From positions 8,909,975 through 8,973,974 of the forward strand of contig OW203731.1 of NCBI GenBank assembly GCA_934045075.1: a stretch of 64,000 nt of DNA, in the 5' to 3' direction. The DNA is from Yponomeuta sedellus (lineage: Eukaryota; Arthropoda; Insecta; Lepidoptera; Yponomeutidae). The position numbers were made by a program, and so were the translations under genes. This document shows positions 20,859-31,018 of this stretch, piece after piece (position 1 is the first letter of the stretch; each line of letters opens with the position of its first letter). The notes beneath the pieces were generated by a model that did not search any database, was not told the DNA's origin, and was given only the letters and a program-made list of their open reading frames with translations.

Positions 20859-21050
20859 TTTTTTCAAAATTTTACAAAAATAATAAGGGAAATTAAAAAA
20901 AAAAAGACAAACAGTTCTTATTGACTCAAAATTCTGACCGAGCCTTGTTCGCTTGTGATTGGCTATAGTCTTGTCTAACACGTGATATTGGCGAAATTGT
21001 ACTGGACAATCAGTGCACTGAGTCCATAAAACAGAATTGAATTGAATTAT
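20859..21050 (+). other. 3' UTR and tail of LINE copy 2
   Basis: Non-coding, with a poly-A run near 20,900 and a final (GAATT)n-like tail (GAATTGAATTGAATT, about 21,034-21,048) typical of short tandem 3' tails in this LINE group. It ends only a few bases before the copia-2 primer-binding site at 21,053. Confidence 0.55.
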
Positions 21051-21052
21051 TA

Positions 21053-21064
21053 TGGTAGCAGAGC
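21053..21064 (+). promoter_or_regulatory. Primer-binding site of copia copy 2 (tRNA-iMet)
   Basis: TGGTAGCAGAGC is complementary to the 3' end (with CCA) of insect initiator methionine tRNA and would prime minus-strand DNA synthesis. It should directly follow a 5' LTR, but LINE tail sequence is there instead. Confidence 0.75.
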
Positions 21065-21180
21065 GTAATATTTTAAGTATTTTGAGCTTACTTTGAGGAT
21101 GCGAAGTGTATTTATTCTGGGAAAAAATTGGTAGAAAATTCATACAGTGTAATCTGTGCCGGCTGACTACCACTACCGCT

Positions 21181-22039
21181 ATGGATAGAGCAGAGAGCAA
21201 TCGTGGAAGCATCCAGGGTGCAGTTAAGACACCTGGATACCAAAAACTTCAAATCATGGAAGTACAGAATATTGGTTGTTATGAAGGCCATCCCTGGCGC
21301 CTTAGACATTGTCGAAGGTAAGCGGAGTAAACCTTGTCAACCACCCGCAGAAGCAGATGCGGCTGTCCAAGCAAAATACTATAAAGATCTACAAGAGTTT
21401 GTGAACATTGATAGTGCCGTCTTAGTTCTAATCACGACTAACATGACAGATGAAATTATAAATCATGTCATGCGGCTGACAAGTTCTAAAGATGTATGGG
21501 AAGAACTTAATCGTTTATATGGAGAAAGTAGTGAAGATAAAAGTTACGACCTGTGTCTACGTTTCTTTAGCTACAAAAAGGAAAAAGAACATGGTATGGC
21601 AACTCGTATTTCAGCACTGAAGAATATCTGGCATGAATTGAACAGTTTCTTAGATTCAGAATTACCAGACATGTTACTGCTCTGCAAGATTTTGGACACT
21701 TTACCGTCGGAATTCTTCGCCTTTAAATCAAGTTGGCTACTAATGACAAAGAAAGATCGAACCGTTTAAAATCTCACTACTCAACTATGTGCCCATGAAA
21801 AAACTTTAATGAACAAGAGCGAAACTGAGGATGCGAGCACGTCAGAAGCACTTTATGTAAGAACAACTGGAGGCAAAACGAAACAAGAAAAGGAAATGAA
21901 ATGTAAATATTGTGGAATGACCGGACATAGAGTGAGACAATGTAAGAAATGGATATCTGATGGTAGACCACCTAAAGAGGCAACATCAGTAAACCTAACA
22001 TTACCTGTCTTGGCCCTCAACAATCTAGTTACAGACTAA
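21181..22039 (+). pseudogene. Copia copy 2 gag
   Basis: The Gag region has LDTKNFKSWKYRI, a UBN2-type core (SSKDVWEELNRLYG) and a zinc knuckle CKYCGMTGHRVRQC (about 21,902-21,943). The plausible start ATG at 21,181 is in a different frame from the body, so there is an early shift before 21,240. An in-frame TAA at 21,767-21,769 splits the core from the knuckle part, and another TAA occurs at 22,037-22,039. It is not translatable as a single protein. Confidence 0.8.
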
Positions 22040-22628
22040 GAGAACTGGTTTGTAGATAATGGCGCGACTAGCCATGTAACAAACAGATCAGATTTTTTTG
22101 AAACTTTTGAATTCTTCAAAGGCCAACATACTGTGACAGCAGCGAATGGTCACACTATAGAAGCAATAGGGAAGGGGACCATCCGTTTAGAAGTTGATGT
22201 GAATGGAAGACGAGAGCAACTAACACTCAAAGATGTTTGGTATGTCCCAAACATTAAGATGAATCTTTTTTCTGTTCTTGCCGCACATGACCATGAGTAC
22301 AACACTGTCTTTGAGTCGACGCCAGATACATGCACTTTGAAAGTAGCTGGATCCATCTAGTTAGTAGGAAAAAGGCAGAGAAATGGAGGACTTTTTAAGC
22401 TGAACCTAACTTGCCTAGTACGGAAACCAGAAGTAAATGTGGCACTGACAAATCCACTACAAGTGTACCACGAGAGACTCGCTCACCAGAGTAAGAGACA
22501 TGTGAAACAACTCATTGAAAGAGGATTGGGTTTGTAAGTCAAGGACAATCAATCAGATCTATGTGAAGGATGTCTATATGGAAAGGCCCATAGGCAGACG
22601 TTTGGCACAAGGGTGAGAGCGACTCAAT
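22040..22628 (+). pseudogene. Copia copy 2 protease and integrase N-terminus
   Basis: In the gag frame, WFVDNGATSHV holds the aspartic protease active site (D-N-G-A), followed by LKDVWYVPNIKMNLFS, typical of copia protease. The integrase zinc-binding region follows (YHERLAHQSKRHV, then CEGCLYGKAHR). In-frame stops occur at 22,358-22,360 and about 22,535-22,539. Confidence 0.78.
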
Positions 22629-23822
22629 GTGGAGAACTCATCCATGCTGACATATGTGGACCTTTTACATACTCGATACAGAAATTTTGATACTTTCTGT
22701 TGTTCAAAGACTACTAGTCACTATCGATGCATATATTTTCTAAAGCAGAAATCCGAAGCATATCATAAGCTCAAACAAATGTTAACTGAAGCTCGAGTTG
22801 CAGGACACACTGTTAAAGAAATGTTGACCGATAAAGGAGGAGAGTTCGACAACGAGCAATTTCGAAAGATCTTAAACGAGCATGGCATAAAACAAAGACT
22901 GACAATGCCTCACACTCATGAACAAGCTGGATGCGCAGAAAGAGAGAATAGGACTATATTAGAAGCAGCAAGAGCAGTGATGCATGCACATGAGGAGATA
23001 CCGCAAGGTTTATGGGCAGAACTCGTTAACTCAGCGACGTACATCTTAAACCGCACTGGTTCATCGAGCACGCCTGGAATATCTCCTTATGAACTATGGT
23101 ACGGAAAGAAACCTGGTATTAAGCACCTGAGAATCATTGGTTGCAATTGCTACGCTCATATTCCGAAATCTAACCGCAAGAAGTTAAGCAAGAAAGCTAA
23201 AAAAGGAATTTTGATTGGCTATGATGGAGATGAAGGATACCGAATTTGGGATAAAGTTAATCACAAGTTAATTAGATCCAGAGACGTCACGTTTGAAGAA
23301 AAACCGTTACTGGGTTACAAAGACCAGAATGACGATCAAACTAAGAACATTTCACAACCTTCACCATCAACTAGCAAACAATTTCGATTTGAACTGCCAG
23401 ATCTACAAGACAACTTACCCAAAAATTCTATACCGAACGATGCTTATCAAGACAGACTTATATATGCAAACGATCCAACGTATCAACCACCACAGCTTAA
23501 TGGACATAATGAGCAAGTTGATGACCAAGAAGTCCGTGTACAGCAAGATGAACAGGAAGCACTTGATTTTCACTCTGAGCCAAATGAGACCGAAGATGAA
23601 TCAGATCAACTTGAAACTGCAGAATCTGAATATGGGGAAACAGAACCAGTAGAAGTTAAGCACGAGGAGCTGTCGGTTAATGAAATTGAGCAAGAAGGTC
23701 AAAAAACTCTGAGGAACCGGAATAATCTAAGACCTCCTAGTCGATACAGAGACACTGTAACATCAGTATGTCGTCTTATGCAGTCGAGCCTAAAAGCTAC
23801 AAAGAAGCTATGTCAGGAGTAG
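22629..23822 (+). pseudogene. Copia copy 2 integrase core and linker
   Basis: The DDE core is visible as MLTDKGGEFDN and EQAGCAERENRTI. The first catalytic Asp (HADICGP) lies in the preceding frame, so a shift occurs near 22,670-22,730. LRIIGCNCYAHIPKSNRKKL and a GYDGDEGYRIWD block follow, then an acidic low-complexity linker that ends in LRPPSRYRD. Confidence 0.82.
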
Positions 23823-24991
23823 ATCACGATAAATGGAAAGAGGCAGTTGATACTGAAATTAATTCTTTGAAAGAAAATGAAACATGGGAACTAGTAGAAT
23901 TACCGGAAAAAAGGAAAGCTATTCCCTGTAAGTGGATCTTCAAAATCAAAACTAATCCGGACGGGACACTAGACAAATACAAGGCCAGATTAGTAATTAA
24001 GGGATATTCTCAAAAGGAAGGGCTGGATTTCTTTCAAACGTTTAGTCCTATGGCAAGAAGCAGCACAATACGAGCACTTCTTAGTGCTGCTGCAAAGCAA
24101 AATATGTCGCTAGCTCAATTCGATGTCTCCACAGCGTTCTTATACGGAAAATTAGATGAGGAAATTTACATGAAACCACCACAAGGCTATACCACTAATC
24201 CTAGGCTTGTATTCAGGCTAAAGAAGAGTCTGTACGGTTTAAAACAGGCACCGCGATGTTGGAACCGATGTATCACTGACTACATAATAGCTCTCGGATT
24301 TCAGCAGAGCAAGGCGGATCCCTGCCTATTTATAAGAAAGAAAGGCAAAAATAAAATTGTCTTAGCCCTGTATGTTGATGACGGGTTAATCGCTTCCACA
24401 AGTGAAAAAGAAACTCAAAACTTTCTGGAAGAGCTGAAAAAGCGTTTCAAAATAACTGTTAAATCAGCGAATTATTTCCTGTGTATGGAAATTGAGAGGA
24501 AGTCGGACGGCTCTATTCTAGTACATCAGAAAGCGTACACTAAACGCGTGTTAGAAAGATTCGGAATGGTGAATTGTAAAGCCGTAGCCACACCAATTAT
24601 CAAGACGAATAACATAGAGGATAAAAATACTTCAGACCGCTTCCCCTACCGTCAAACAGTTGGAGCATTGGCTTATCTTATGACTAGTACGAGACCAGAT
24701 ATATCCTATGCTATAAGCGTCGTATCACGTAATTTAGACCATCCTACAAAGGAAGATATCCATACTGTCAAGCGGATATTACGGTATTTGAAAGGCACAA
24801 TGGATAAAGGAATTATTTACAAAAGCGGCACAGCCCCTGGTCTAGAATGCTACAGTGATGCTGATCACGGAGGTGATCTTAGCAGAGGCTCTCCACTACT
24901 GGCATGTTATGCTTGTTTGGTGGTGGACCAATTTCATGGCAGAGTAAACGCCAAACCACCGTTGCAATTTCATCCACCGAAGCGGAGGTGA
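23768..24991 (+). pseudogene. Copia copy 2 reverse transcriptase
   Basis: The stretch from KSYKEAM through KWIFKIKTNPDGTLDKYK, ARLVIKGYSQKEGLDF, QFDVSTAFLYGKLDEEIYM and KSLYGLKQAPRCWN to the catalytic LYVDDGLIAS is open in one frame and well preserved. It returns to the gag frame, one shift away from the integrase frame. The frame is lost again near 24,890-24,910 within the connection to RNase H. Confidence 0.87.
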
Positions 24992-25317
24992 TAGCTGCCA
25001 GTGAAACTGCTCGCGAGATTATATGGTTGAAGAGAATCTTGAAAGATATTACTGGCGAAGATTGCTCGACAAGTCTTTGCATCGACAATGAGTCCGCAAT
25101 AATACTAGCCAATCCACCATATGAATATCATCAACGAACAAAGCACATAAGAATCAGATCGTTCTTTATAAGAGAATGTGTCACTAATGGTGTTCTTGAT
25201 GTATGTAAGGTCCCTGCGGCTCGACAGCTTGCCGATATGTTGACAAAACCGTTATATGGACCCAGAATTCAAGAGTTCAGCGAAATGTGCAACATAAAAA
25301 ACGGAGCAGGATGTTAA
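24904..25317 (+). pseudogene. Copia copy 2 RNase H end
   Basis: SKRQTTVAISSTEAEVIAAS, LCIDNESAIILA, HQRTKHIRIRSFFIRE and LADMLTKPLYG identify the copia RNase H in a third frame. The stop TAA (25,315-25,317) overlaps the LTR start at 25,312. Confidence 0.83.
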
Positions 25318-25510
25318 GGAGTGTAACCTATGTGTACTGGCGCCTTAAAAGAAAGACGCTAAAGACGGAGTGTAAAGCGCGGCGCTAGTCCTACACTTTC
25401 GTGTGCATAGTTGCATACACGAGCTAACTCACATAGATGGCAGCAGAACCAGTAAGTCTTGTTTTACACAAATGAAAATAAATTTTAAGAAATGCCGTCT
25501 TGTGTGGTAG
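25312..25510 (+). repeat. 3' LTR of copia copy 2 (end uncertain)
   Basis: TGTTAAGGAGTGTAACCT follows a purine-rich AACGGAGCAGGA, as a 3' LTR should. An AATAAA occurs near 25,474. Without a 5' LTR the right edge cannot be fixed and is placed approximately. Confidence 0.55.
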
Positions 25511-28500
25511 GTACGGTTGTAAAAACTTCTCGAAAAAATGCAATAAGTCTCGAGGGATAACCTGCCATGCGTAAGCAATGTTACTGATTCGTGATATTCT
25601 ACTTTTCTTTATTTACTACTAAATCTGGATGTCAAAGACACCAGTGATACCAGTTTTTTTTAGTAGTATTTTTGCGTATCTTTATTATCTTCAAATATCT
25701 ATGTTTAAAATTAAACAATATTATGTGTCAAAAACTTTTTTATTTTAACATTAAGCTAGTAAAGGCTTGATGAATATTTACAAGGCGACATAATATACAG
25801 GGCTAGGTATAATATTTCCATCCAAAACACTACCATAATCATAACTACTTTAGTTATCACATCGCTTTGTTTAATTCTTGGTTATGTAATAACAAGGTGA
25901 CTGATCTTATTCAGAGATGCTTTACACACGATATTAATAGGGATACACAACGAATAATTATTTGTACATAGTTGTACCATATATTAGACGTCGTAGGCTC
26001 TATTTCGCAAAGGGCTGGTAACCCGTACACTCAAAAAGCTAGTGTCAAAAATGCTAGAGAAAATAACATCTCTGAATTACAAGAATTAACATACACAGCA
26101 TGGTCTTTGCCACCGTGACCGTTTCATGCGAGTTTTCTTTAGTAACGTCCACAGTAAAGGTTTGGAACTGAGAAGCATGCCAGAGCTGAATTTCCAAGCT
26201 CTACAATTTCTTCTGACACCAACAATTCTATGAACCTACATTGGCTCGACAGATTTGCAGAGAGCTAAATGTTATTTACTCATCATAATTATTATCACTT
26301 CATTATATCTACTCATATATTTTGAACAAATATTAAAACTCTCCTTAAAATAATTATACAACAATTAACAAATATGCAGATAATATGCTAAGTATCAAAA
26401 CATTAATCTCACTTAGTATTTCGTTAAAGATATATTTATGTTATGTTACTCGAGAAGGAGTGAATAAACAAAGCAAACACGCTATGGTCACTAGGCCACT
26501 GTTTAAATATTGAGAGCACATTACACTATAAAATGATAGGAAAGTAGTAGTTCCTATAAACGCGTACAATATTTTGGCTAATGTAAGATTTTGATATGAG
26601 CAAAGAGTAGTTATACAAAGTTAAATTAATTCTAAGTGGGAAGTAATAATTTACTTACATAATGGAATAATGTTAATAGTTAAATTAATTTATATGCCTC
26701 ATTCTTTCTACCACTGTTTTACACAGAATTATGTTCAAGTAATTTGTTGATTATAGAGGATTATGTTTCTATAAGAATAGCAAAAAATCAATGAACTCTT
26801 CGCAAGCCATTGCGGCGTATTACGTATAGTACGTACATCTCAAAGCAGTTGTGGTACATAATTACAATATATATATTTTTTTCTTTCATAAATTTACCAA
26901 AATACCCTTTTATCCTAAATACATAGCACCAATCCAAATACAATGAGCGTACGTATGCCAACTTGTAATATTTGTATACCGCACTTATTGTTACTCTAAT
27001 GGTAAGTATTGCAATAGGTATTTATAAATTAATTTTAGTCAACTTATTGCAGCATTTATCTATCAGATGTAACAAAATAATGTTGACTGTAGTACTCTCA
27101 ATGTCCAGCATCAATGACACATTAACCATCTTATTCAAACCAAACAACTTTAAAATGAACAATATTATTGGCACAAGGCATGAAGCCTATTCGTTGTTTC
27201 AGTGACCTTATTCAAAGAATTTTTAAATTATAAATGCATAAAATGGCAATAATTATGTTTTTCTACGGAAATCTGACCTGATAAAGCAAAACTATGGTAA
27301 TATAATATGACAACAATAACTTTACTGAGAAATAGGTTTACGTGGAAAATTAATGACAAATGGATGGCCAACAAATTAATGGAAATGAGTATGCAATAAA
27401 TATATGGGCATGATTTTCAAAAATGTACCTATGTGATTAAATTAAATGCAAGCTAAATTTAGGCAAGCTGGATATTTCGTGATAAAAACATTTCGCTAAT
27501 GATCATGCTATGGATAATATACATGCATGCATACTTTTCAAACTGAATAGCCTATCGTGAATTATAACTTAATTGATTATTGTGCGCCTACCCTACACTT
27601 TAAAACAACAATTAATTGGAATGATACATTTTCAAGAATGTTATGTTGATTTTGCAAAGAGCTGTATTGAGTGAACTCGACATCCTAAAGAGCACATTCT
27701 TTAAACATAAAACTTGTTTAGGAAATAAGCATTGACCAAAAGAAGTAAGAGAGAGGTGAAATAATTAACAAGTGTGCAATGAATGCTTGCATAAATTTAG
27801 CTTGCGATGCGTTTAACTAAATGATCTAACATTGTTCCCGAGCTGGTCCCACCCATGACGAATGCTTGCGAATTGCCGCCCGCGCCTTCTGTCGTGTCAC
27901 TGCGATGGATGGAGACTCCTACGCGCGCGCGAGCCGTGTTCTTGTGCCAAACGCACTTCAACAAGACTGGAATGTCACATACTGAATTGGGAAGAAGCTA
28001 TCCATGCGGCGGAGGGACATGGTAGTCACGGCATTATTCAGAATAATTAATTGACATAAAAAAATTATATGGTAGGTGTTCCATATTTCAAACAACTTTT
28101 CCTTATGTTAAAATTTCCCCTAAGTTTTAGTCATCGGGCGGAATGCAGAAATCCACAACTATGTTGAGTATTATTATTATTGTAAATTCAATATATACAT
28201 AAGTAGATAATGCCTATAAATAGTAAATAAAATGGATTTATTAAGTGTGAGCCAAGTATGTTAGTGCGCACGGGCAAAGTGCGATGTACACTCACTATTA
28301 ATTAACTATTGTAAAGGGTATTACACCACCACTATAGGGCTGAACTATATTTTAATATATTTATTATTGCAACTGTTTTCATGTTAAAAGATCAAATTAT
28401 CTGATTATTTTAATCTAAATGGTACCTATACGTATGTGGTGCATCACCCTATGATTAAAATTACGAACTAGCGACATACAAATACATTTACATAATGTTT

Positions 28501-28890
28501 AAGTACAAAATACTATATTTAAACTAATACAGTCCATTTGAATGCCAACACTTTGTGTTTGGCATAATCAAATCCCTTAGTTTAACACACAAGTCATTAC
28601 GGAAGAACGAATTCACTGTAGAGAGACTAGTACGTTATTTTAATATGCTACACCGTCCGTCGACGTGTCCGTTTTACGCGCGCGAATTATCTACTTATAC
28701 ATTTATTGTGTTTCACAAGATACTTCTTATAATCACTTGGTCACGAATTGTCCTAATAACCAGCAGAAATGTTTATAACAAACGTATTTTTTTAGACTTC
28801 AACATTGACCGCAGTTTCATGGCAGCTAGATCACATAAATGTGATGCATCGCCACGAGATCATCGGTGCGGACAGACTGAGCGGGGTTTA
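25511..28890. other. Low-coding AT-rich interval; MRTF 3' UTR at its right side
   Basis: No convincing protein gene on either strand. The right part probably includes the MRTF 3' UTR (minus strand), with plus-strand TTTATT signals near 28,229 and 28,365. Small open frames (for example 26,972-27,205) lack recognisable motifs. Confidence 0.45.
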
Positions 28891-28891
28891 G

Positions 28892-31018
28892 TCAGGTCGC
28901 GTCAAACTGTTTGTCCCAGGAATAGTGTTTGCGGGCCGGTCGCGGCGCGGGGGCTAGCACGCCGGCTAGTAACGGATCGCACTGTGGCATGTGACCTCGA
29001 CCAAACAAATTCGGTATCAACTGAGCACCCATAAAATCATTATCGACATTCATGTTGGTATTGAAGTCAATACCCACTTCTTTGAAGTCAAAATCACATG
29101 TCCCGTGACGGCTTTCCTCGTTGTTGAAAGAAGGAAGAGAGAGATCGTCCATGTCTTCGAAACCGGGCTGAGCGTGGTCAAGGATATCTCCGTTCGGTAA
29201 TGGTGTCATACACATGCGTTCTGGTGGGTCCTCCCCTATGTCCATAGGTGTATGAAGGCTGTCCATGTGGTTATTACTATCTGCTGATAAAAAGCTCCCG
29301 AAGAAATCATCGTGATCGCTGAGAGTTGGGTCAGAGCTGCAGAAATCAGTATGGAAATCGTTACTGGTTAATAAATCAACACTGAGATCTGAATCTATAT
29401 TAGCTCCGTGATGACTATTAGCGTTCATATCCGCGTGGTTAAGAATCTCATTCTGAATATCATTAAGCTCCCTTTGTAAATCTTCAGCAGCCAAGGTGTC
29501 CCTTATTTGAGTATCACCGAGCATTTCAGCTGGGGAGAAGGTGTCTGCAGCAGAACCGAGATAGCCCGTATCCAAGGACTCTGTGCCTTCACTAACCGCT
29601 GACGCGGGCAACTCGCCGTTTTCCACCAAGATCTCCAGCACATCGTCCATAATCTGACTGTCCTCATCAAGATCATGAGATAGGGGTGTTAAAGGCGTCA
29701 ACGGCGCTGGTAAAGAGATTTGCGGCATAGGCGGCGGCGGAGGTGGCGGCGGGGAAGGTGGTGCCGGAGCCCTTTCCGGCTCATAATGCGTCGAAGGAAG
29801 AATCGCTATAGGCACCACTTTAACCCCATTGAGGATGTAAGCTTGGTTCTTAGCTGGAGTAGCGTCGGTAAGCCCGTCATTTGTATTGGCAGATTGCGCG
29901 GGTGATGTGACGGTGAATAACTGCACTAGTCGGTCGGGCGCTGTGTCTGCCCTGGCTAAGACTAGCCTTGTAGGTTGCGGTAAGGGTGCGGGGGCCGCCG
30001 GCGCTGGAGGCTGCTGTAGAGCGTCCAGCTGAGCGCGCAACTGGGTCACGCATAAGTGAGCTTGAAGCAATCTCCGGCTTTGATCGCTCGCGGCTGCTCC
30101 GGCCGCCTCTCTTCGCACCGCTTCCAACTGTTGTCGTGACGCTTCTAACTTACGTTCCAACTCCTCAATATGCCGCCTCTGCGACTGTACGATATCTTCA
30201 GGTTCGGACTCACTGACGCGGGTCTCCGCCGGCGACGCCACAGACATTGGTGACTTAGGCGCCTCCTCTTGTTTCTCAACAAGGAACGGCCGCAGCCGCT
30301 CGATTAGCTGGGGCTTCGGTCCCGACACTCGCAAGTTTAGCCTTTTGCACTCCGCCCGTAGGTCTGAGACCTTCATGTCCTCGAAACGGGAAGCGGCTGG
30401 AGAGCAAGGATACGGCGCGATCGGGATTAGCGGTGTTAGAGGTAGCGGCGGCGGGGGCGGGGGAGTTGGATAGACATCGGAGCAGTCCGAAGCCACGGAC
30501 GCTGCGGGGGACGCCGGCAGCATCAGCTGCAATAGCATCTGCTGCTGTTGCAGAAGCAGCTCGTAGGGAGTTTCTACGGAGTCGGGCGGCGAAGACGCCT
30601 TTTGAGCACTCGGAGGGCCTTTGTACTCGTGGAATTTGAAGCGCGCTTTTGGCTGCTGTTTCTGTTTGCTCTTCTTCCTGTTTTTGTCTTTACCCGGGGC
30701 CGGATGCTGCGGTGGCGAGGCGACACTGGCGGGAGAGAGGGTGGAAGGAGGTGACGGCGACGGCGAAACCTCTTCGGGAGGTCCGCAGTATGAGGAAGGG
30801 TGTTGTGGTCTACCGGAAGCACCTTCGCTAGTGGCCTTGAAAGCTAGAGTGCCGCTTTTAACGGCGGTCTCAATAGTCTCCTCTGTGTGTAGTATGTTCT
30901 TCTTGATGAGCTCAAGCGGACCTGGCCTGTGAGACAGCTGGTCGTTGAGTTGGTCCGCGAGGCGAGCCTTCTTCAGCATCCGCTGCTTCTCAGCCAGGCT
31001 TGGATCTACATGGCTCTC
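28892..31018 (-). CDS. Mrtf: MRTF main exon: RPEL3, basic region, SAP, coiled coil, acidic C-terminus
   Basis: The acceptor TTTCCTAG precedes GAGAGCCATGTAGATCC, reading ESHVDPSLAEKQRM. RPEL3 is LADQLNDQLSHRPGPLELI. The basic block KNRKKSKQKQQPKARFKFH corresponds to the B1 region that contacts SRF in vertebrate MRTFs. The SAP domain is FEDMKVSDLRAECKRLNLRV and on through LIERLRPFL. The coiled coil is IEELERKLEASRQQLEAVRR. Two poly-Pro runs, one before the SAP domain and one nearer the C-terminus, and a long Asp-rich C-terminus follow; the protein ends FDAT and TGA at 28,892. The exon is GC-rich and has large antisense open frames, which I regard as shadows. Confidence 0.93.
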   Translation of the reverse strand, partial: ESHVDPSLAEKQRMLKKARLADQLNDQLSHRPGPLELIKKNILHTEETIETAVKSGTLAFKATSEGASGRPQHPSSYCGPPEEVSPSPSPPSTLSPASVASPPQHPAPGKDKNRKKSKQKQQPKARFKFHEYKGPPSAQKASSPPDSVETPYELLLQQQQMLLQLMLPASPAASVASDCSDVYPTPPPPPPLPLTPLIPIAPYPCSPAASRFEDMKVSDLRAECKRLNLRVSGPKPQLIERLRPFLVEKQEEAPKSPMSVASPAETRVSESEPEDIVQSQRRHIEELERKLEASRQQLEAVRREAAGAAASDQSRRLLQAHLCVTQLRAQLDALQQPPAPAAPAPLPQPTRLVLARADTAPDRLVQLFTVTSPAQSANTNDGLTDATPAKNQAYILNGVKVVPIAILPSTHYEPERAPAPPSPPPPPPPPMPQISLPAPLTPLTPLSHDLDEDSQIMDDVLEILVENGELPASAVSEGTESLDTGYLGSAADTFSPAEMLGDTQIRDTLAAEDLQRELNDIQNEILNHADMNANSHHGANIDSDLSVDLLTSNDFHTDFCSSDPTLSDHDDFFGSFLSADSNNHMDSLHTPMDIGEDPPERMCMTPLPNGDILDHAQPGFEDMDDLSLPSFNNEESRHGTCDFDFKEVGIDFNTNMNVDNDFMGAQLIPNLFGRGHMPQCDPLLAGVLAPAPRPARKHYSWDKQFDAT

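Noticed and set aside
29720..30932. Several plus-strand open frames opposite the MRTF main exon
   Set aside because: They are antisense shadows of GC-rich MRTF coding sequence and have no motifs of their own.
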